DNA from: Enteractinococcus helveticum
GTDB taxonomy: Bacteria > Actinomycetota > Actinomycetes > Actinomycetales > Micrococcaceae
NCBI RefSeq assembly: GCF_001657475.1
Contig: NZ_LXEY01000006.1
Span: 19,095 to 83,094, forward strand
DNA: 64,000 bases
Direction: 5' to 3'
The position numbers and the translations under genes are program-made. Position 1 is the stretch's first letter; every line of letters starts with the position of its first letter. The notes under the pieces are model-generated. The model did no database searches, was not told where the DNA came from, and worked only from the letters and a program-made list of their open reading frames with translations. Positions 63,820 to 64,000 of the stretch are shown piece after piece.

Positions 63820-64000
63820 ATGCGTATTGGTGAGTTAGCGGAAGTCGTCGGGGTCTCGTCTCGTACCATTCGGCATTATCATCACGAGGGTTTATTGCCG
63901 GAACCTTCTCGGGACTCGAATGGATACCGGCGTTATACGATTGCCGATCTGACACTGTTACTGAGGATCCGACATCTCCGAGAGTTAGGCCTTAGCGTTT
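63820..64000 (+). CDS. MerR-family regulator, 5' part
   Basis: Runs off the window end. The visible part encodes MRIGELAEVVGVSSRTIRHY and HHEGLLPEPSRDSNGYRRY, the helix-turn-helix and wing of a MerR regulator, the third in this window. Short leader and an operator half-site shared with the 50-kb MerR promoter suggest similar control. Confidence 0.85.
   Translation, partial: MRIGELAEVVGVSSRTIRHYHHEGLLPEPSRDSNGYRRYTIADLTLLLRIRHLRELGLSV

Overview
The window reads as a Micrococcales-type actinobacterium. Its core genes (class I-like PPK2, CysE/CysK, EctD, class Ib NrdI/NrdE, S1 protease, actinobacterial secreted-toxin leader domains) and its many GTG/TTG starts and leaderless-looking starts fit that group. 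By eye (not computed), the core is of moderate GC, while 36-54.5 kb is clearly more GC-rich, as expected of an acquired island.

Layout. 0-5.1 kb: end of an iron-type ABC ATPase, ppk2, an MFS exporter, cysE, cysK, msrA. 5.2-8.5 kb: tyrosine integrase, TraSA/FtsK-like translocase and a cut-off small ORF ending in a tRNA 3'-end (attachment scar). 8.6-11.3 kb: frameshifted MerR, ectD, TauE/SafE. 11.4-15.3 kb (minus strand): secreted phospholipase A2-like protein, 4-TM protein, histidine kinase, small secreted peptide, response regulator. 15.8-17.4 kb: IS481. 17.4-23.1 kb: truncated PEPCK, unknown gene, nrdI, nrdE broken by a junction into an Mn/Zn ABC transporter. 23.1-29.7 kb: small lipoprotein and membrane genes, a serine resolvase and a family of dispersed 47-bp repeats. 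29.7-36 kb: UmuC-like polymerase, ISL3 insertion with target duplication, and an ECF sigma/anti-sigma pair next to a secreted protease and a lipoprotein.

36-54.8 kb holds a nested element. A large serine integrase element of about 17.25 kb (EamA exporter, LysR, FAH hydrolase, TetR, its own MobF relaxase, PadR-ABC exporter, MerR operon) sits inside the relaxase gene of an older conjugative element. Removing it at a shared TA dinucleotide restores the relaxase reading frame exactly.

55-60.8 kb: a second phospholipase A2-like/4-TM pair paralogous to the 14-kb pair, a frameshifted secreted nuclease-type polymorphic toxin, a DUF1963 protein and an unknown gene, with the dispersed repeat on both sides of the toxin/DUF1963 unit. 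60.9-63.2 kb: two tandem IS110 elements. The window ends in a MerR gene.

The most interesting candidates are the duplicated PLA2-like/4-TM cassette (one copy wired to a two-component system and a secreted peptide), the element-in-relaxase nesting, and the repeat-flanked toxin cassettes.
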